This document shows positions 20,063 through 28,853 of a stretch of DNA of 64,000 bases, in pieces (position 1 is the stretch's first letter; the number at the start of each line of letters is the position of its first letter). Under the pieces are notes generated by a model. That model did no database searches. It saw nothing but the letters and a program-made list of their open reading frames with translations, and had not been told where the DNA came from. The translations under genes were made by a program, and so were the position numbers. The DNA is from Alphaproteobacteria bacterium (GTDB taxonomy: Bacteria > Pseudomonadota > Alphaproteobacteria > Thalassobaculales > Thalassobaculaceae): positions 1 through 64,000 of the forward strand of contig JAJEAR010000042.1 of assembly GCA_022822665.1 (NCBI GenBank), in the 5' to 3' direction.

Positions 20063-21273
20063 ATGACTCCGGCCTCCCGCAGTCGGTGAATCCGTTCGTC
20101 CGTCAGGCCGAGTTCGTCCCGGTAGACACCGATGTTGTCGGCGCCGAGCCTGGGCCCGAGGCTCTTCACGCTTCCCGGTGTACGGGACAGCTGCGGCAGG
20201 GCCGCGGGAACGGTGACCGGGCCGATACCCGGAACATCGATGCTTGCGAGCGTGCCGCGTTCGCGCACATGCGGGTCGTTGACGATGTCGGCAATCGAGT
20301 TGACCGGCCCGGCGGGAACACCGTGCCGGGTGCAGACCGCGAGCACGCGGTCACGCGGCATGGACGAGGTCCAGGCCTCGACCTCGGCAAGCACCTCGTC
20401 GCGGCCGGCAAGCCGCGCCTCCTGCCTGGCGTAGCCGGCCAACAGGTCAGGGCGTTCCATGGCCCTGGTCAGCCGTTCGAACATCTTGTCCGTGGTGCAG
20501 GCAATGGCGAGGAAGCCGCCGTCGCCGGCGGTGAAATGACCGTGGGGACATGCATTGACAGTCCCGGTCCCCTCCGCCTGCCGGACGAACCCCTCGCGCA
20601 CGTAGCGTGGCGCTATTTCGTCGAGTGCGCGGAACACGCTCTCGTAGAGTGCGCAGTCGACCACCTGCCCGTCACCGGTACGGTCCCGGTGGCGCAGTGC
20701 CAGCAGGACGCCGATACAGCCGTACATGCCGGTCATGTAGTCGCCGAGCGACGTCGAGCCGGGCGTGACCGGGGTCTCGCCGGGCATGCCGGACAGATAG
20801 GTCAGGCCGCCGTAGGCATGGGCGATCCGGGCAAACCCGGGCCGGTCGCGATAGGGTCCCGACTGGCCGTAGCCCGAGACCCGCAGCATGACCAGTCCGG
20901 GGTTGGCGGCCGACAGCGTTTCCCAGCCGAGACCCCAGGCCTCCAGCTTTCCCGGCCGGAAGTTCTCGCAGACCACGTCGGCGCCGCGAACCAGCTCAAG
21001 GAACAGTCCTGCCCCCTCGGCCCGGCTGAGATCAAGGGTGATCGAGCGGCGGTTCCGCGCCTCGGTCAGCCAGGCAAGCGAGCAGTCGGGCAGTTCGGTC
21101 GCGGTCCCGTACCGTCGCCACGGGTCGCCGCCGTCCGGGTGTTCGACCTTGATCACCTCGGCCCCGAACTCGCTCATGATGCTGGCGGTGAACGGGGCGG
21201 CGATGAAACAGGCCGCGTCGAGCACGCGGATGCCCGCAAGCGGAAGATCGGTGGCGGGTTCTTCATCAGGCAT
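20059..21273 (-). CDS. Family III CoA-transferase (CaiB/BaiF)
   Basis: This 404-residue enzyme moves CoA between carboxylic acids through a covalent aspartyl-CoA. Residues near the N-terminus read LAGIRVLDAACFIAAPFTAS, and GAEVIKVEHPDGGD and NRRSITLDLSRAEG follow. The catalytic aspartate lies in SLGDYMTGMYGCIG. It is the first gene of the three-gene operon with the CitE-like lyase and the HpaB-like flavoprotein. ATG 21273 (MPDEEPATDL) was chosen because upstream codons have no family similarity. Confidence 0.9.
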   Translation of the reverse strand: MPDEEPATDLPLAGIRVLDAACFIAAPFTASIMSEFGAEVIKVEHPDGGDPWRRYGTATELPDCSLAWLTEARNRRSITLDLSRAEGAGLFLELVRGADVVCENFRPGKLEAWGLGWETLSAANPGLVMLRVSGYGQSGPYRDRPGFARIAHAYGGLTYLSGMPGETPVTPGSTSLGDYMTGMYGCIGVLLALRHRDRTGDGQVVDCALYESVFRALDEIAPRYVREGFVRQAEGTGTVNACPHGHFTAGDGGFLAIACTTDKMFERLTRAMERPDLLAGYARQEARLAGRDEVLAEVEAWTSSMPRDRVLAVCTRHGVPAGPVNSIADIVNDPHVRERGTLASIDVPGIGPVTVPAALPQLSRTPGSVKSLGPRLGADNIGVYRDELGLTDERIHRLREAGVI

Positions 21274-21755
21274 GTCGCTCACCGCGAAAGCCGAAGGACA
21301 GGCAGGTCGCAAAAGCAGTGCAACCGGCGGACATGGCACGGACCATGCAAATTCGCCGTGGTTTTCGCAAGTCCGCACTATCCGGTGCGCATGCCCGGCA
21401 GTCGGGACCGGCGAGGCACCCTGCACCCGATCCTTGCCGCACAGGCGCTGGTTCGCAGGTGTGGCGCAGTCGGGCAATCCGGGTTCGCCGGACGGAGTGG
21501 AGCGTCGGGCGAGACACCGGAACAGCCGGGGCCGTGACGGTGACACGCACCTGTTCCGCGAGCCCGGGCCAGTCCCGGGAACGGCCAGGGATTCGATCAC
21601 GGAGCAGCCCCGGCGGGACTGTACCGGACGACAGGACGCCCGGACTCCGGCTTTGCCGCGATCTTCATCCTGCGTGCCCGGCCGACGCCCGGTTCGCGCC
21701 TTGTTCGTACTCTTCCGCCGCGATCAACGTCCGCCGCCGGGCATTGAGTTTCCGT
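21274..21755. other. 480-bp gap without a recognisable gene
   Basis: No frame on either strand shows a domain or a good ribosome-binding site. It should contain the promoter of the CoA-transferase operon, and it borders a decayed AbiE-like locus. Confidence 0.55.
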
Positions 21756-22075
21756 TCAACCTGGTGCCGGACCTTCTTCCGCGGCCATCAGTTGTCGCAC
21801 CGGCATCGACGGGACGGGCAGGATCCCGAGAACAATGTGCCAGTAAGGCCAGGAGCGCGAGGATCGAATATCCCCGGGTGGGCGTTGCGTAACGCGTTTC
21901 GCAGGGTTTCGTCGTTATGGTGCCTGCGGATCGCTATCACATCCTGCACGTCGCCATACGTCATCGCATGGTTGAGGAAGAAGATCTCGTTTCGCAGGGT
22001 CTCGTGGGGTGGCTTGAACCAGACCACCCGCCGCGCGACCTCAAGAAGGTCCAGGTGCTGTCGGTCAGATGCCAT
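21756..22075 (-). pseudogene. Small partner gene of an AbiE-like nucleotidyltransferase locus, frameshifted
   Basis: The frame from 22075 encodes DLLEVARRVVWFKPPHETLR, FFLNHAMTYGDVQDVIAIRR and LRNALRNAHPGIFDPR. This is a small protein commonly coded beside AbiEii-type nucleotidyltransferases. After FDPR the frame shifts. Removing two bases from the CGCGC run at 21855-21859 restores RSWPYWHIVLGILPVPSMP, continuing to a TGA at 21756-21758, which matches the expected family ending. The gene is therefore broken by a dinucleotide slip, unless the slip is a sequencing error. Confidence 0.72.
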
Positions 22076-22109
22076 GCCGGTCCTCCGTTCCAGCCTCGTC
22101 CCGACACAA

Positions 22110-22395
22110 GCGCGCGCGGCTGGAATACCGGAATGTGCCGCAAATCGACTGCGGCAACAGCGTCCGTCAGGTGTTCACGGACTGCATGTGGCACCTCGTT
22201 CAAGTCGCCGTCCCCGAAAAATGTGAGTGCCTTCAGAGTCAGCACAGGGTTGAACCCGGGGCCGAAAACGGCGTTGGCGGCCCCCAGCACGGTTTCGAGA
22301 GAGAGCCCCGAGCCCAGCGGAGTGCATAAAATCTATCTGTTTGTCGTCTATGAACACATACAGAGACGACCAAGAATCCGTTGATTTCGGGTGCT
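22110..22395 (-). pseudogene. AbiEii/AbiGii-type nucleotidyltransferase, C-terminal remnant
   Basis: The minus strand carries pieces of one protein in two frames: LYVFIDDKQIDFMHS (about 22365-22320), then, after a shift, LSLETVLGAANAVFGPGFNP, VLTLKALTFFGDGDL and EVPHAVREHLTDAVAAVDLR (about 22305-22120). The second part matches the C-terminal helical region of AbiEii-like nucleotidyltransferases. The N-terminal catalytic part with its GG-S and DxD motifs is missing. The small partner gene follows immediately. Together they are a degraded abortive-infection-type toxin-antitoxin locus. Confidence 0.65.
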
Positions 22396-22671
22396 CCGGC
22401 CAGGTACTTTCGTCTGTCCAACCTCATTGGATACGGCGTGACTTGTACCGTGCGCCCGTATGGAGACAGGCGGACGGGGGTGCGTTACGCCGAACTCCGG
22501 TCGGGCCGCTCTCCCCTTCGTCCAGCGGGCCCTGTTGCAGCCGGGGGAGCCGGACCACGCTCAAGTCCGGGTGGACTCCAGCCGCGAATGCCCGTCAACG
22601 GGCCATTTCCTGCGCTCGAGCCACGCTCCCTCCTTGGAAATGACCCGCTGGCGTCACACGCCTGCTGACCC

Positions 22672-22790
22672 ACCTGGTATCACGCCCGCGCCCACCAGTT
22701 TGCCGCCCTGACCCTGCTCGGCGAGACGGTCGAGGCCGACGTCTGCGTGGTCGGCGGCGGCCCGGCCGGCGCAACCTCGATCATGACCGG
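22672..22790 (+). pseudogene. N-terminal fragment of an FAD-dependent oxidoreductase
   Basis: The plus frame reads TWYHARAHQFAALTLLGETV, followed by EADVCVVGGGPAGATS. The GxGxxG-type dinucleotide-binding turn follows the tryptophan-tyrosine lead typical of DAO/GMC-like oxidoreductases. A stop lies immediately upstream and the similarity ends within 40 codons, where the sequence becomes the 3' end of the opposing phosphatase-fold gene. It is a fragment left by recombination. Confidence 0.55.
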
Positions 22791-23732
22791 CCGGTGGTCG
22801 GATCCGATGTCGGGACCGGTTTCGATGTCGAGGATGCGAAGATCGGCACTGGCGAAGGCGTGGTCGATCGGGATGCCGGCGAAACCGAACCAGACGGGCC
22901 AGGTGGCCCGGGTGTTGAAACCACGCAGGCGGGTCTGCGAGAGGAACGCGCGCAGACCCGCCGACCACGGGGTCGCATTGAAGTCTCCCACCACGATCCT
23001 TGGCGTCGCGACCTCCGCCAGGATGTCAGCGGCGATGCCGAACTGCTCGTTGCGGCGGGCGAAACGGTGCGGCGTGACAGGCGGAAACAGGTGCAATCCG
23101 GCGATGTGCAGCGTGCCGGCGGGAGTATCCACGCCCACTGTCACCATGACCGGACCCGGAGCCGTCCCGGTGATGCCCGCGAGCCCGGTGACGGTTTCGT
23201 CCGAGATCGGGTGACGGCTGTAGACGACCATGCCGAACGGGTGCCCGCGAGGCTCGAGCTTCCGGAAGGGGTATCCCGCCATGGGCCCGGCCATCCGCTC
23301 GACGTGACGAGGCAGCACCTCGGTCGCCACGACGACATCGGCATCGTTGTCCCTGATCCAGGCGACAAGCCTGCCGACGTCATGGTTGGACTTGAGGATG
23401 TTGGCGAAGACGACGCGAACGGCATCACCGCTGTCCCGCGTGCCGCTTCTCGCTTCAGCCTGCGCGGAGCGCAGCTCCGTTTCGATGACGTCCGCGCCCA
23501 GCGTGACGGCGAGTGCCGCGAGCAGGCCTGCGAGGAGGCGAAGGCGTGCGGCAAGCGCCATCGCGGCGCAGGTCAGCACACCCACCGCGATGTGGGGGCG
23601 CCAGCTCGCGGCGAGTTCCCCGACGAACCCGTCCAGCCCGACCATCGGCGCCGCGCACACCGTCCCGAGAGCCAGCGCGCACAGGCCGATCCCCGTCACG
23701 GGCAGGCCGGGCCACCTGCGTCCGAGCTTCAT
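22680..23732 (-). CDS. Membrane-anchored endonuclease/exonuclease/phosphatase-fold protein
   Basis: This 350-residue protein has three hydrophobic segments in residues 1-90 and then an EEP domain. The domain shows VVFANILKSNHD (metal-binding Asn), VVATEVLPRH (Glu), AGLHLFPP, VVGDFNATPWS (catalytic Asp/Asn) and GSDHRPV (catalytic His). Members with this membrane layout are annotated as endonuclease/exonuclease/phosphatase proteins of unknown substrate. The start at 23732 (MKLGRRW) follows GGGAGAGGG. The last 20 or so residues run into an unrelated FAD-enzyme fragment on the other strand, so the natural C-terminus may be altered. Confidence 0.85.
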   Translation of the reverse strand: MKLGRRWPGLPVTGIGLCALALGTVCAAPMVGLDGFVGELAASWRPHIAVGVLTCAAMALAARLRLLAGLLAALAVTLGADVIETELRSAQAEARSGTRDSGDAVRVVFANILKSNHDVGRLVAWIRDNDADVVVATEVLPRHVERMAGPMAGYPFRKLEPRGHPFGMVVYSRHPISDETVTGLAGITGTAPGPVMVTVGVDTPAGTLHIAGLHLFPPVTPHRFARRNEQFGIAADILAEVATPRIVVGDFNATPWSAGLRAFLSQTRLRGFNTRATWPVWFGFAGIPIDHAFASADLRILDIETGPDIGSDHRPVMIEVAPAGPPPTTQTSASTVSPSRVRAANWWARA

Positions 23733-24212
23733 CGGACCCTCTCCCGCCTCCGTGAAGACCATGCGACCTGGTTCCGGCAGGCCGCTTCTGGTGTGCCGTC
23801 TCGACACCGGCGCGCCCGGAAGACCCAGTATCACCAGGGTGTCAGGGAAAGAAACGCCCGTGCCAACCTGGTGGTGTCTCGATGGTCGTGGTGAAGGATC
23901 TCGCGGTGCTTCCCGAACCGGTGGGGTACCACCGCATGGTCGCAGGCATGCCCGGCCGGTTCGGTGCGGTCATCGAGGACGGAAGGGACACGGCGGAACC
24001 CCGTCAGCGCCTTCGGCACGCTCACCCCTGCGCTGTCCGCACGAGCCCCGGACCATCGGCCCCGTTCACCCCATCGTCGCCGGCTTCGTGATGAAAGGAC
24101 TCCAGGCACGGGGACCGCGGCTGGTTGCCGAATTCTCCGGACACCTGCCGCGATCACAAATCCGTCACAGTTCCGCGCTAAGCCCTGCCACGCGGGGCAA
24201 TCGGAGTTTCGC
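23733..24212. other. 480-bp gap upstream of the GAPDH-ArsJ pair
   Basis: I see no gene here. In particular, no ArsR-type repressor precedes the arsenate-efflux genes, although one is usual. Confidence 0.5.
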
Positions 24213-25277
24213 ATGACCCAGCGTGTTGCCATCAACGGGTTCGGACGCGTCGGCAGGCTGGCGGTGCGCGCGGCCTGGGGGTTCGATCCACGGCTTCCGG
24301 ACTCGCTCGAGCACCCGGCGGGCCCGTGGGGCGATGGCCGCTACGAGATCGTTCACGTCAACGAGACGGCCGCCGATGCCGCCGCCATCGCCCACCTGCT
24401 GACCCACGACAGTGTCCACGGCCGCTGGCCGGTACCGGTCGAGGCCGGGGATGGCGGTTTCCGCATCGCCGGGCGGCACGTGAGCGTGAGCCGCAACGCC
24501 GCGATCGCGGAGACCGACTGGGCGGGGCTCGGTATCGACATCGTGATCGAGGCGACGGGGGCGTTCAGGTCCGCCGACGATTTCCAGGCCTGTTTCGATG
24601 CCGGGGTGGGGACGGTCGTGGTGGCGCGCCCGGTGCACGACGGCGGTGCGGTCAATATCGTCATGGGGGTCAATCACTCACTCTGCCGCCCGGGTGAGAC
24701 CCGGCTGGTCACGGCTTCCTCGTGCACGACGAACTGCCTTGCCCCGGTCGTCAAGGTGTTGCACGAGGCGATCGGCATCCGTCACGGTGCCGTCACCACC
24801 ATCCATGACGTGACCAATACCCAGAGCGTGGTCGACCGTCCGCACCGGGACCTGCGCCGCGCCCGGTCCTCGCTGCTCAACCTCGTGCCGACCTCGACCG
24901 GCTCGGCAAGCGCGATCGGCCTGATCTTTCCGGAGCTCGCCGGCAGGCTGAACGGAATCGCGGTCCGGGTGCCGCTCCTCAACGCCTCGCTGACCGATTG
25001 CGTGTTCGAACTGGTTCGTCCGACCGGTGTCGACGAGGTCAACGGCCTGTTCCGCGCCGCTGCGGGGGGCGAACTCGCGGGAATACTCGGGGTGGAAGAC
25101 CGCCCGCTGGTCTCGAGCGACTTTCGCGGTGACACGCGATCCTGCATCATCGACCTGCCGTCGACCATGGTCGTCGACGCCACCCAGGTGAAGGTACTGG
25201 CCTGGTACGACAACGAGCAGGGTTTCGTGCACAGGATGATGGAACTGGTCGCGCTGGTGGCGGGAACCCCGCCGTGA
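24213..25277 (+). CDS. ArsJ-associated glyceraldehyde-3-phosphate dehydrogenase
   Basis: This 354-residue GAPDH-family enzyme has the N-terminal Rossmann motif [15 protein letters not shown], the catalytic cysteine in [10 protein letters not shown], and [13 protein letters not shown] near the end. In arsenic islands this enzyme joins arsenate to glyceraldehyde-3-phosphate, giving unstable 1-arseno-3-phosphoglycerate. Its stop overlaps the GTG start of arsJ (GTGA), which exports that product. The gene partnership, not the sequence alone, distinguishes it from glycolytic GAPDH. An insert around residues 24-40 ([17 protein letters not shown]) is typical of the ArsJ-linked form. Confidence 0.92.
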   Translation: MTQRVAINGFGRVGRLAVRAAWGFDPRLPDSLEHPAGPWGDGRYEIVHVNETAADAAAIAHLLTHDSVHGRWPVPVEAGDGGFRIAGRHVSVSRNAAIAETDWAGLGIDIVIEATGAFRSADDFQACFDAGVGTVVVARPVHDGGAVNIVMGVNHSLCRPGETRLVTASSCTTNCLAPVVKVLHEAIGIRHGAVTTIHDVTNTQSVVDRPHRDLRRARSSLLNLVPTSTGSASAIGLIFPELAGRLNGIAVRVPLLNASLTDCVFELVRPTGVDEVNGLFRAAAGGELAGILGVEDRPLVSSDFRGDTRSCIIDLPSTMVVDATQVKVLAWYDNEQGFVHRMMELVALVAGTPP

Positions 25278-26518
25278 GCGACCTGCGGACCTACGCTGTC
25301 GTCACCGCGTCCTACTGGGGATTCACGCTGACCGACGGCGCCCTGCGGATGCTGGTGCTGCTGCACTTCCACACCCTGGGTTTCACGCCGTTCCAGCTTG
25401 CACTGCTGTTCCTGCTCTACGAGGTCACCGGCATGACCACCACGCTGCTCGGCGGGTGGCTGGGGACCCGATTCGGGGTGAACATCACCCTTCATGCCGG
25501 TCTCGCGCTGCAGGTGGTGGCACTGCTCGCCCTGTCGGTGCTGCAGCCCGACTGGCCGTCGGATCTCTCGGTGCTCTATGTCCTGCTGGTCCAGGGCCTG
25601 TCGGGGATTGCCAAGGACCTGGCGAAGACGAGTGCGAAGAGCGCGATCCGGCTGGTGGTCCCGGACAACTCCCACTCCCGGCTGTTTCGCTGGGTCGCCC
25701 TGCTGACCGGGTCGAAGAACGCGCTCAAGGGGGTCGGTTTCTTCCTTGGCGGACTGCTGCTTGCGGTGGCCGGGTTCACCCACGCGCTGTGGCTGATGGC
25801 GGCATGTCTTGCCTGTGTCCTGGTGGCATCGCTGACGATGGTGCCGTCCGGTCTGGGCAGGGTGCGGAGCAAGGTCCGGGCCTCGGAAATCCTGTCGCGC
25901 TCGCGCGCCGTCACCCTGCTTTCGGCAGCCCGGCTGTTCCTGTTCGCTGCCCGCGACGTGTGGTTCGTTGTCGGATTGCCGGTCTGGCTCTACGAGGTCG
26001 CGGGATGGAGCTTCACCGCCGTCGGCGGCGTGCTCGCCCTGTGGGTCATCGGCTACGGGATGGTCCAGGCCGGTGTCCCGACGGTGATCGCGAGTTCACG
26101 CGACGGGCGTTCGGGCGAGATCCGCGCCGCACGGTCGTGGATCCTGGTCCTGACCGGCGTCACCGCGGCGCTGGCTGCCGGATACCACGCCGGGAATCCG
26201 TCACCGTGGTTCCTGATCGCCGGGCTCGGCGTCTTCGGGGCGTGTTTCGCGGTCAATTCGTCGCTGCACTCCTACCTGCTGCTCGCCCTTGCCGGCTCGA
26301 AGGAGGTGGCGATGTCGGTCGGGTTCTACTACAGCGCCAACGCCGCCGGGCGCCTGGTCGGAACCCTGCTGTCGGGGCTGGCCTACCAGTGGGGTGGCCT
26401 GGTCGGCTGCCTTGCCGGCGCAACGGTGCTGCTGGCGCTGGCCGCCGGCTTCACCATGGTGCTGGGCGCCATCGGTCAGCCGGGCTCCCCCGATGACGCC
26501 AGCGAGCCGGTCAGATGA
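25274..26518 (+). CDS. arsJ: Organoarsenical efflux MFS transporter ArsJ
   Basis: This 414-residue major-facilitator protein has about twelve membrane helices. Signature stretches are [20 protein letters not shown] at the N-terminus and [20 protein letters not shown] in the central loop, both characteristic of ArsJ. It exports 1-arseno-3-phosphoglycerate, which then releases arsenate outside. It starts with GTG inside the end of the GAPDH gene. It converges with a CoA-transferase gene and overlaps it by 8 bases. Confidence 0.94.
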   Translation: MSDLRTYAVVTASYWGFTLTDGALRMLVLLHFHTLGFTPFQLALLFLLYEVTGMTTTLLGGWLGTRFGVNITLHAGLALQVVALLALSVLQPDWPSDLSVLYVLLVQGLSGIAKDLAKTSAKSAIRLVVPDNSHSRLFRWVALLTGSKNALKGVGFFLGGLLLAVAGFTHALWLMAACLACVLVASLTMVPSGLGRVRSKVRASEILSRSRAVTLLSAARLFLFAARDVWFVVGLPVWLYEVAGWSFTAVGGVLALWVIGYGMVQAGVPTVIASSRDGRSGEIRAARSWILVLTGVTAALAAGYHAGNPSPWFLIAGLGVFGACFAVNSSLHSYLLLALAGSKEVAMSVGFYYSANAAGRLVGTLLSGLAYQWGGLVGCLAGATVLLALAAGFTMVLGAIGQPGSPDDASEPVR

Positions 26519-27704
26519 CGCCGCGCTCGCGCAACGACCTGATCCGGGCCGGGTCGTAGCCGATCGAGCGCAGCAGGTCGTCCGTGAATTCCCCGAGTGC
26601 CGGAGCCGGGCGGTTCGGCACCGGATCGCCGGACGAGCGCACCGGATGGGCCGCCATCCGGTAGGTCTCGCCGGGCCGGGCCGGATGGGGAAACTCCTGG
26701 ATCCCGCCCCGTTCGGTGACGAACGGGTTGGCAAAGGCCTGGCCGATGTCGAGGATCGGAGCCGCGGGCACCTGCCCGGAGAACAGTTCCAGCCACTCGC
26801 CGGTCGTCCGTTGCGAGAGTGCTTCGTCCAGCAGTTCCTGGACCAGGGGGCGGTTGCGGAGCCGGTCGGGAAACCGCAGGAACCTCTCGTCCTTGGCCCA
26901 TTCCGGGCGTCCGATCTTCTCGCACAGGATCGGCCAGAACTTCTCCTTGTTGCACATCAGGAAGATCCAGCCGTCACCGGTCCGGTACAGCTGGCACGGG
27001 GTCATGGACGGATGGGCCGAACGGGGCAGGCGTTCGGTGACCACCGCGTCGTTCAGGTACCAGGTGGAGAGGTAGCTGGTGTTGTGCAGCGCGAGATCGA
27101 ACAGGGAGACGTCCATGTCCCGGCCGATGCCGGTCTCCCGTGCGGCGAGCAGGGCCGAAACCAGGGAGAACGCCATTGCCAGACCGGTCATCATGTCGAC
27201 AACCGACAGCCCGAAGCGGGTCGGAGGGGTGCCCGGTTCGCCGGTCAGCGAGAACCAGCCGGTTTCCGCCTGCATGAGATAGTCGTATCCCGGCCAGGTC
27301 CGGCGGGACCCGGTCCGGCCGTAGGCGGTGAGATGGGCACAGACGATCCCGGGGTTGATCTCCGCCAGGTGGTCGTAGGTCAGGCCGAGCCGGTCCGGGA
27401 CGTCTCCGCGCAGGTTGTTGCAGACCGCATCGGCGGTCCGCACCAGATCGTGAAACACCGCCCTGCCGTCATCCGAGCGCAGGTTGAGGGTGACGCTGCG
27501 CTTGTTGGCGTTGAAGCTGTGAAAGAAGGCGCTGTCCTCGGGGCCGAGGAAACTCGGTCCGACCGATCGCGACATGTCGCCGCCGTCACTCGGGTTCTCG
27601 ATCTTGATGACCTCGGCACCCTGGTTGGCCATGTACATGGAGCCGAAGGGACCGGCGCCGTACTGTTCGATTGCAAGCACGCGTATGCCCGTGAGCGGTT
27701 GCAT
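26511..27704 (-). CDS. Family III CoA-transferase (CaiB/BaiF)
   Basis: This 397-residue enzyme is of the formyl-CoA-transferase type. It opens LTGIRVLAIEQYGAGPFGSM, with GAEVIKIENPSDGGD, NKRSVTLNLRSDDG, and the catalytic aspartate in SVVDMMTGLAMA. GDGWIFLMCNKEKFW is also typical. It is one of two such paralogues in the window (the other is at 20059) but not in the same operon. ATG 27704 was preferred to an in-frame ATG 39 bases upstream because family members begin MxPLxGIRVL. GGAGG lies very close to this ATG. Confidence 0.9.
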   Translation of the reverse strand: MQPLTGIRVLAIEQYGAGPFGSMYMANQGAEVIKIENPSDGGDMSRSVGPSFLGPEDSAFFHSFNANKRSVTLNLRSDDGRAVFHDLVRTADAVCNNLRGDVPDRLGLTYDHLAEINPGIVCAHLTAYGRTGSRRTWPGYDYLMQAETGWFSLTGEPGTPPTRFGLSVVDMMTGLAMAFSLVSALLAARETGIGRDMDVSLFDLALHNTSYLSTWYLNDAVVTERLPRSAHPSMTPCQLYRTGDGWIFLMCNKEKFWPILCEKIGRPEWAKDERFLRFPDRLRNRPLVQELLDEALSQRTTGEWLELFSGQVPAAPILDIGQAFANPFVTERGGIQEFPHPARPGETYRMAAHPVRSSGDPVPNRPAPALGEFTDDLLRSIGYDPARIRSLRERGVI

Positions 27705-27868
27705 GGCCTCCGTACTCCCGTCTGCTGTCCGTGCCATGCACACACTGCATGGCGGCCTTCAAATGGTGCCAAATTGGAATTGATACCGTGCCATTGGCTC
27801 CGGTTTCATTCCTTCGACGCAATTACTATCTCTTGTGCATTGCACAATCCGATACCAGGAGAGTCATG

Positions 27869-28078
27869 ATGTACAGCTATCGAACCAATCCGGACTACCC
27901 CTCAATCGAGCTCTCGCCGGAGATGATCGAAACGGCGATGCGGGACGGCCGGCGGATGCGCGCCGCGGCGGCCCGCGAGGCGCCGGCACTCTTCATCGGC
28001 TGGATGGCCGCTGTTCGGGACACGCTGTTCCGTCGCGCGACGCCCGACACGGGGCGTCATGCCGATGCGGCCGGGTGA
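27869..28078 (+). CDS. Small conserved protein (about 69 residues)
   Basis: The ORF begins MYSYRTNPDYPSIELSPEMI, then has a basic helix ETAMRDGRRMRAAAAREAPA and a hydrophobic stretch LFIGWMAAVRDTLF. AGGAGA is 7 bases from the second of two adjacent ATGs. Small alphaproteobacterial proteins with this ordering (N-terminal tyrosine/proline tract, arginine-rich amphipathic helix) are known but uncharacterised. Its 3' third overlaps the end of the opposing alpha/beta-hydrolase gene by 86 bases. Confidence 0.65.
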   Translation: MYSYRTNPDYPSIELSPEMIETAMRDGRRMRAAAAREAPALFIGWMAAVRDTLFRRATPDTGRHADAAG

Positions 28079-28853
28079 TCGCGTCCAGGAACCGGCCGGC
28101 GGTCCCGAGCACCAGGTCCGGCGCCTCCCGGTGCGGAGCGTGACCGCAGTCGGGGATCACCAGTCTCCGGCTCGGTCCGCGCAGGCCGTGCGCGATGACA
28201 TCGAGCTGGCGCAGCGTGCCATAGGCATCCAGTTCACCCTGGATCAGCAGCGCCGGCGCCGTGATGCGGCCGAGGCACGGCACGATGTTCCAGTCGGCAA
28301 ACGCCGGATCAAGCCAGGCTTCGCACCAGGCCCGGAAGGTCAGCTCCGGGTCGGTGTGATGCCGCGCGAGCCGCTCGCGCAGTTCGCCGGCCCGGAACGC
28401 GGCGCGGGCCGCGCGCACGCCGTCGAGCGAGACGTCCTCGACAAGGACATGCGGTGCCTCGAGCACCAGTGCCGTGACGTTCGGACCGCTGTCACCGGCG
28501 TGGATGAGGGCGATGGACGCGCCGTCGCTGTGCCCGTAGAGAACCGGCCGGGTGATCCCGTACCGGTCCAGCACCGCCGGCAGGGTCTCGGTCGCCTCGC
28601 GGTGCAGGTAGTCGGTGCCGAGCGGGCCCGCATGGGGTGTCGAGCTGCCGTATCCGCGCCGCGAATATGCGAGCGCTCCGCAACCGGTCGCGGCGGCCAG
28701 CCGCCAGGGGAAGTCACGCCACAGTGACCGGCAGCCGAGACCCTCGTGGAGAAACACGATGACCGGTGCTTCCCGGTGCGGCCGGTCAAGCCAGGCAACC
28801 TCGAGCCGGGCCCGTGCGACGGTGACGGTCTCGATGACCGGATCAGCGTTCAT
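27993..28853 (-). CDS. Alpha/beta-fold hydrolase
   Basis: This 286-residue soluble hydrolase has an oxyanion-hole motif FLHEGLGCRSLWRDFP, the nucleophile serine in YGHSDGAS, the acid in IQGELDAYG, and the base in CGHAPHRE. It is coupled to the upstream aryl/acyl-CoA ligase (ATGA overlap at 28850), which suggests it hydrolyses an ester or CoA-derived intermediate of the same pathway. The last 30 or so residues are low-complexity and overlap a small gene on the other strand. Confidence 0.87.
   Translation of the reverse strand: MNADPVIETVTVARARLEVAWLDRPHREAPVIVFLHEGLGCRSLWRDFPWRLAAATGCGALAYSRRGYGSSTPHAGPLGTDYLHREATETLPAVLDRYGITRPVLYGHSDGASIALIHAGDSGPNVTALVLEAPHVLVEDVSLDGVRAARAAFRAGELRERLARHHTDPELTFRAWCEAWLDPAFADWNIVPCLGRITAPALLIQGELDAYGTLRQLDVIAHGLRGPSRRLVIPDCGHAPHREAPDLVLGTAGRFLDAITRPHRHDAPCRASRDGTACPEQRPSSR

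Noticed and set aside
20086-21537. 483-codon plus-strand frame opposite the CoA-transferase
   Set aside because: An antisense shadow with low-complexity composition and no recognisable motif.
22430-22670. Plus frame with YGDRRTGVRYAELRSGRSP resembling sequence near group II introns
   Set aside because: No reverse transcriptase, domain V hairpin or intron boundary could be found, so the likeness is not enough.
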